Below, piece after piece: positions 6,591 through 9,579 of a DNA stretch of 9,579 bases. The notes below the pieces were generated by a model, which searched no databases, was not told where the DNA came from, and saw only the letters and a list, made by a program, of their open reading frames with translations. The translations under genes and the position numbers were made by a program. Positions within the stretch are counted from its first letter, which is position 1, and every line of letters starts with the position of its first letter. This DNA comes from Kordiimonadaceae bacterium (GTDB lineage Bacteria; Pseudomonadota; Alphaproteobacteria; Sphingomonadales; Kordiimonadaceae): NCBI GenBank assembly GCA_016763495.1, contig JAESTR010000059.1:1-9579 (forward strand), given 5' to 3'.

Positions 6591-8939
6591 ATGCTTACTG
6601 GTCTAATGCGTGCGGCATGCACGATGCTTTGTGTTTTGGTGTTTGCGGGGCCATCGGCGCAGGCGCAGGTGAAGCAAACGAAACAGCAGCATGAAGATAA
6701 ATTCAGGCAGCTAGATGAAAGCTGGCCAACCCCGAATGATCAGCGCATAGCATCTGGCATGCCGGGGCCAAAATATTGGCAGCAGCAAGCTGATTATAAA
6801 ATTAAAGTTGAGCTAAATGATGATAATCAGACGATCACTGGCTCTGAGATCATCACTTATAAAAACAACTCGCCGCATATACTTAGGTATATTTGGGTGC
6901 GGCTTGACCAAAACCGGTTTGCCAAACATTCAGATGACCATTTAACCCAGCCGGCAAAATCTACGACCCGCATGTCTTTCGCAGCGTTGCGGCATGAAAA
7001 ATACCGGCAGGAATTTGAAGGCGGGTTCGATATATCCGCGGTTACGGACGCGCGCGGTAAGCCGCTTGAGTATTCAATTGTGCGGACGATGATGCGCATT
7101 GATCTGCCAAAGCCGCTGAAGGCTGGCGCCTCTGTCAAATTTGGCATCGTTTGGTCGTATAAGATCATCGAAAGCAAGCAAGTACCGATAAAGCGCTCTG
7201 GCTTTGATCACTTTAAGACTGACGGCAATAATATTAATAACCTAGGCCAGTGGTATCCGCGCGTGGCAGGTTACACTGATGTGAAAGCTTGGAATAACCG
7301 CACTTTTTACGGACTTGGCGAGTTTCAGACCGAGTTTGGTACGTTCGATGTCGAGATCACTGTGCCGTCTGACCATATCGTGGCGGGTACTGGGGAGCTG
7401 CAGAACAGCAAGGATGTATTAACAAAAGATCAGCGTGACCGCCTTGTTAAAGCACGAGCGTCTGACCGCCCTGTTTTTATCGTAACACGTGAAGAAGCAC
7501 TAGCTGCGCAAGTCGATCAGGCCAAAACCAAAAAAACATGGAAATTTAAGGCAAAAAAAGTACGCGATTTTGCTTTTGCAACTTCGCGTAAATTCGTGTG
7601 GGACGCGATGGGCTATAAACAGGAAGAAGATGGCCGCACTATCATGGCCATGTCTTTCTACCCAGAAGAGGGCATGCCGCTGTGGGACAAATATTCCACC
7701 GAAGCCATCGTGCATACGCTTGAGGTCTATTCAAAATATACATTTCCGTACCCATACCCAGTGGCGCAGTCTATCAACTCCGCCACCAGCGGTATGGAAT
7801 ACCCGATGGTTAGCTTTAACCCGCGTCGCCCTAAAGAAGATGATGATGGCAACCGCACCTATTCTCGCGCAACCAAATACGGGCTGATCGGCGTTATTAT
7901 TCATGAAGTGGGGCACAATTATTTCCCAATGATTATCAATACACCAGAGCGGGACTGGTTCTGGATGGATGAAGGGTTCAACACCTTTATGCAAAGCTTG
8001 GCTCACCGTGAGTGGGAAGAAGGCTGGCCGGGTAATCTCGGTGCTCCTGAAGCGATAATCCCGTTTATGATGAGCAAAAATCAAGTGCCAGTGATGACTG
8101 ACCCAGAATCGCTCCTTCAGTTTGGTGCCAATGCCTACCTAAAGCCTGCTGTGGCTTTTAATATTTTGCGTGAAACAGTGATGGGCCGTGAAGCTTTTGA
8201 TCATGCATTTAAGGAATATGCCCGGCGCTGGAAGTTTAAACGCCCCTACCCAGCAGACTTTTTCCGCACTATGGAAGATGCCTCAGGCTATGATTTGGAT
8301 TGGTTCTGGCGTGGGTGGTTCTATACAACGGATCATGTTGACATTGCCTTAGAACGGGTGACGTGGGGCACGGTGAACACGAAAGACCCAGATGTTGAAA
8401 TGGCGTACAAAAAAGCAAATGATGCTGAAGCTGGCGATCCAAAAATAGTAGAAGCTCATAAGTCTGACCGCCGCCGCGCACTTGATCGTCCAGAACTGCA
8501 AGATTTCTATAACAAGAATGACAAATACTCTGTGGCCGACAAAGACCGTGAGAAATATAAAAAGTATGTTGATGGCCTAGCTGATTGGGAGCGCGAGCTG
8601 CTGAAAACCGCTGAGAATTTCTATTTCCTCGAATTTACCAACAAAGGCGGTTTGGTGATGCCGGTGATTGTTGAAATTGAATATGTTGACGGTGAAAAGG
8701 AAATGCGCCGCTGGCCAGCTGAGCTGTGGCGCCGCAACCCCAACAGTGTGATCAAGTTGGTGACAAGTGCGAAGGAGATAAAGTCCGTCACGCTCGACCC
8801 TAAGCGCGAGACTGCTGATGTCGACACCGAAAATAACTATTGGCCTCGTCGTGCTGTGCGTACACGTGTTGAGCTGTTTAAGCGTAAGAAAAAAGAAAGC
8901 CTAATGAAAAAGATGGGCGAGAAAGCAGCCTATAATTAG
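6591..8939 (+). CDS. Exported M1-family zinc metallopeptidase (aminopeptidase-like)
   Basis: Zinc peptidase of 782 residues, expected to trim peptides in the periplasm or at the cell surface. Residues 1-25 are a signal peptide with an AQA signal-peptidase I site before Q26. Residues about 65-330 form the N-terminal beta domain. The catalytic domain carries HEVGH (438-442) with E461 exactly 18 residues later (HEXXH-x18-E, zinc ligands H438, H442 and E461, base E439) and a likely catalytic tyrosine Y516 in NAYLKPA. The substrate-recognition segment reads SGMEYP (400-405), not the classical GAMEN, so the glutamate is kept but the N-terminus-binding details may differ. The C-terminal 200 residues include a charged, lysine-rich stretch (600-670) and a very basic tail. 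GGGGGA (6579-6584) is 6 bases before the ATG. Single-gene unit with its own promoter and terminator. Family sure; exo- versus endopeptidase activity unknown. Confidence 0.95.
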   Translation: MLTGLMRAACTMLCVLVFAGPSAQAQVKQTKQQHEDKFRQLDESWPTPNDQRIASGMPGPKYWQQQADYKIKVELNDDNQTITGSEIITYKNNSPHILRYIWVRLDQNRFAKHSDDHLTQPAKSTTRMSFAALRHEKYRQEFEGGFDISAVTDARGKPLEYSIVRTMMRIDLPKPLKAGASVKFGIVWSYKIIESKQVPIKRSGFDHFKTDGNNINNLGQWYPRVAGYTDVKAWNNRTFYGLGEFQTEFGTFDVEITVPSDHIVAGTGELQNSKDVLTKDQRDRLVKARASDRPVFIVTREEALAAQVDQAKTKKTWKFKAKKVRDFAFATSRKFVWDAMGYKQEEDGRTIMAMSFYPEEGMPLWDKYSTEAIVHTLEVYSKYTFPYPYPVAQSINSATSGMEYPMVSFNPRRPKEDDDGNRTYSRATKYGLIGVIIHEVGHNYFPMIINTPERDWFWMDEGFNTFMQSLAHREWEEGWPGNLGAPEAIIPFMMSKNQVPVMTDPESLLQFGANAYLKPAVAFNILRETVMGREAFDHAFKEYARRWKFKRPYPADFFRTMEDASGYDLDWFWRGWFYTTDHVDIALERVTWGTVNTKDPDVEMAYKKANDAEAGDPKIVEAHKSDRRRALDRPELQDFYNKNDKYSVADKDREKYKKYVDGLADWERELLKTAENFYFLEFTNKGGLVMPVIVEIEYVDGEKEMRRWPAELWRRNPNSVIKLVTSAKEIKSVTLDPKRETADVDTENNYWPRRAVRTRVELFKRKKKESLMKKMGEKAAYN

Positions 8940-8987
8940 ACATGGCCAGTAAATAAGTGGCACTAAATAGTGTGGCCTAAACATTAT

Positions 8988-9028
8988 AAAGGCCGTTTCC
9001 CCATGGCGAGGAAACGGCCTTTTCTTTT
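8988..9028 (+). terminator. Intrinsic terminator of the M1 peptidase gene
   Basis: AAAGGCCGTTTCC (8988-9000) pairs perfectly with GGAAACGGCCTTT (9010-9022) over a 9-base loop and is followed by TCTTTT. The stem is also perfect on the minus strand, but there it is followed by ATAATG and not a T-tract, so it would be a weaker stop for leftward transcripts. Confidence 0.9.
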
Positions 9029-9146
9029 GCCTTAGGAACAAAAGGTGCGGCGGGCTTCCAGGGCCAACAAGAGGACCCGCCTATAAACGCCGTTGTCAGG
9101 GACGGCGTACAAGCTAGGCTCCCATGATTGCTTCGCTTGCCTAAGC
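9029..9146 (-). ncRNA. Candidate structured RNA of unknown family
   Basis: A GC-rich block in AT-rich surroundings contains nested perfect stems. The ends pair (CTTAGG 9031-9036 with CCTAAG 9140-9145). Inside are GGCGGG/CCCGCC (9049-9054 with 9076-9081) and ACGCCGT/ACGGCGT (9087-9093 with 9102-9108, 8-base loop). A further AGGC/GCCT pairing (9116-9119 with 9139-9142) competes with the terminal helix. All pairs are Watson-Crick, so the stems do not show the strand. The minus strand is preferred because TTGCGA (9181-9176) and TATGTT (9157-9152), 18 bases apart, would start transcription near 9145, exactly at the terminal helix, and the 8988-9022 hairpin lies just downstream. I could not match it to 6S RNA, SRP RNA, tmRNA, RNase P RNA or a riboswitch I know. 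Closed ends are 6S-like, but the internal hairpins are not. Confidence 0.4.
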
Positions 9147-9272
9147 ATAAAAACATATTCGCAATTAATAATCAATCGCAAAAACAGTTAAATTGCATTT
9201 TTCTTTGTTTAAGTGCTTGGACCCTTGAAAATGCAGGGAGTACCTACAAGTTAAAGAAAGTAATTAGTTGAT

Positions 9273-9301
9273 TTGAAACAAAGTGTTTCCCGAGGTATAC
9301 A
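9273..9301 (+). promoter_or_regulatory. Candidate promoter of the last gene, with overlapping dyads
   Basis: TTGAAA (9273-9278, 5 of 6) and TATACA (9296-9301, 4 of 6) are 17 bases apart, which puts the start near 9308, about 45 bases before the ATG. The dyads TTTG-AAA-CAAA (9272-9282) and GAAAC-AAAGT-GTTTC (9275-9289) overlap the -35 box and spacer, where a repressor could sit. Confidence 0.5.
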
Positions 9302-9352
9302 AACTACAACGCTGTTTTGCATATAGGGGCATGCAGCGAGTGAAAGAAGATT

Positions 9353-9579
9353 ATGGCGGATCAGGCAACTATCATTGATTTTGTTGGCGCAAGTATGCGC
9401 GGCCTAGAATCTACTGGCCGCACGCTTTTGTCACCTACCGAGCAAATGGTCGCTGACAAATTAATGTCAAAGCTTGATATGTCACTTCAGCGGATGGTGG
9501 CTGAGCTGGAACGTGTTGCATCGTGCCAGCAAGATATACCGCAAATTGAAGGGCTAGACGAATTGCCGCCCTTCGAAGC
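9353..9579 (+). CDS. Hypothetical protein (partial, C-terminus outside window)
   Basis: An open frame of 75 codons from ATG 9353 runs to the window edge without a stop. An in-frame TGA at 9341-9343 excludes an earlier start, and GAAAGAAG just before the ATG is a modest ribosome-binding site. I do not recognise the family. The visible part begins MADQATIIDFVGASMRG and has an amphipathic, probably helical stretch (about 28-58) with several methionines, a single cysteine and an acidic, proline-containing end. There is no signal peptide or membrane segment, so a cytosolic protein is likely. Its own promoter and the codon use, like that of the neighbouring genes, support it being real. Confidence 0.7.
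   Translation, partial: MADQATIIDFVGASMRGLESTGRTLLSPTEQMVADKLMSKLDMSLQRMVAELERVASCQQDIPQIEGLDELPPFE

Larger units (their letters stand above)
8940..9352. other. Intergenic region between the M1 peptidase and the last gene
   Basis: No protein gene is visible in 413 bases. From left to right it holds a small dyad (CACTA-AA-TAGTG, 8961-8972, nested between GGCCA and TGGCC), the peptidase terminator (8988-9028), a GC-rich structured block (9029-9146), an AT-rich stretch that could carry its minus-strand promoter (9152-9181), and the promoter of the next gene (9273-9301). Confidence 0.6.

Noticed and set aside
7731..8084. Minus-strand frame of 117 codons inside the M1 peptidase gene
   Set aside because: It covers the region encoding the HEXXH zinc site on the other strand, so the peptidase frame is certainly the coding one.
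9029..9146. Alternative reading of the GC-rich block as tmRNA, SRP RNA or RNase P RNA
   Set aside because: It lacks a tRNA-like T-arm and a tag reading frame, the GGAAGGAAGCAG core of SRP RNA, and the GAGGAAAGTC signature of RNase P RNA.
1..9579. Search for mobile elements, CRISPR arrays, toxin-antitoxin pairs or a defence island
   Set aside because: No transposase, integrase, evenly spaced repeats, paired small toxin-like genes or defence domains were seen. The gene content is ordinary metabolic, regulatory and exported enzymes.

Overview
The window looks like a chromosomal stretch from an alphaproteobacterium of moderate GC content. The best support is the proton-translocating transhydrogenase, encoded as three separate genes (pntAA-pntAB-pntB), the arrangement known from Rhodospirillum and other alphaproteobacteria. 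A sigma-54 type response regulator, a DUF6445-like oxygenase-fold protein and an exported M1 metallopeptidase fit the same group. I cannot name a genus. I see no transposase, integrase, CRISPR array, tRNA or rRNA.

Layout. Positions 1-1142 (minus) hold the N-terminal 380 codons of an NtrC-type regulator that runs off the left edge. It is divergent from a 240-codon DUF6445/2OG-Fe(II) oxygenase-like gene (1307-2029, plus) that starts at GTG. About 430 bases follow with a heptanucleotide tandem repeat, a short inverted repeat and a doubtful small membrane ORF. The compact operon pntAA-pntAB-pntB (2459-5345) comes next and ends at a good intrinsic terminator (5396-5427). A membrane-anchored alpha/beta hydrolase (5434-6363, minus) converges on that terminator. 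It is divergent from a secreted M1 aminopeptidase-like gene (6591-8939, plus), and the 227 bases between them carry a plausible promoter on each strand. The peptidase gene ends at a perfect 13-bp terminator hairpin. A GC-rich block (9029-9146) then shows several perfect stems closed by a terminal helix, suggesting an unrecognised structured RNA, probably on the minus strand. A last gene of unknown function begins at 9353 behind its own promoter and runs off the right edge.

How the genes work together. Only the pnt genes form a clear functional unit: subunits of the inner-membrane enzyme that uses the proton-motive force to reduce NADP+ with NADH. The other genes appear to be independent transcription units, since each is separated by a promoter region, a terminator or a change of strand. 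I did not find a convincing new multi-gene system. The items most worth a second look are the candidate structured RNA, the methionine-free DUF6445-like protein and the GSFTGA variant in the sigma-54 activator.
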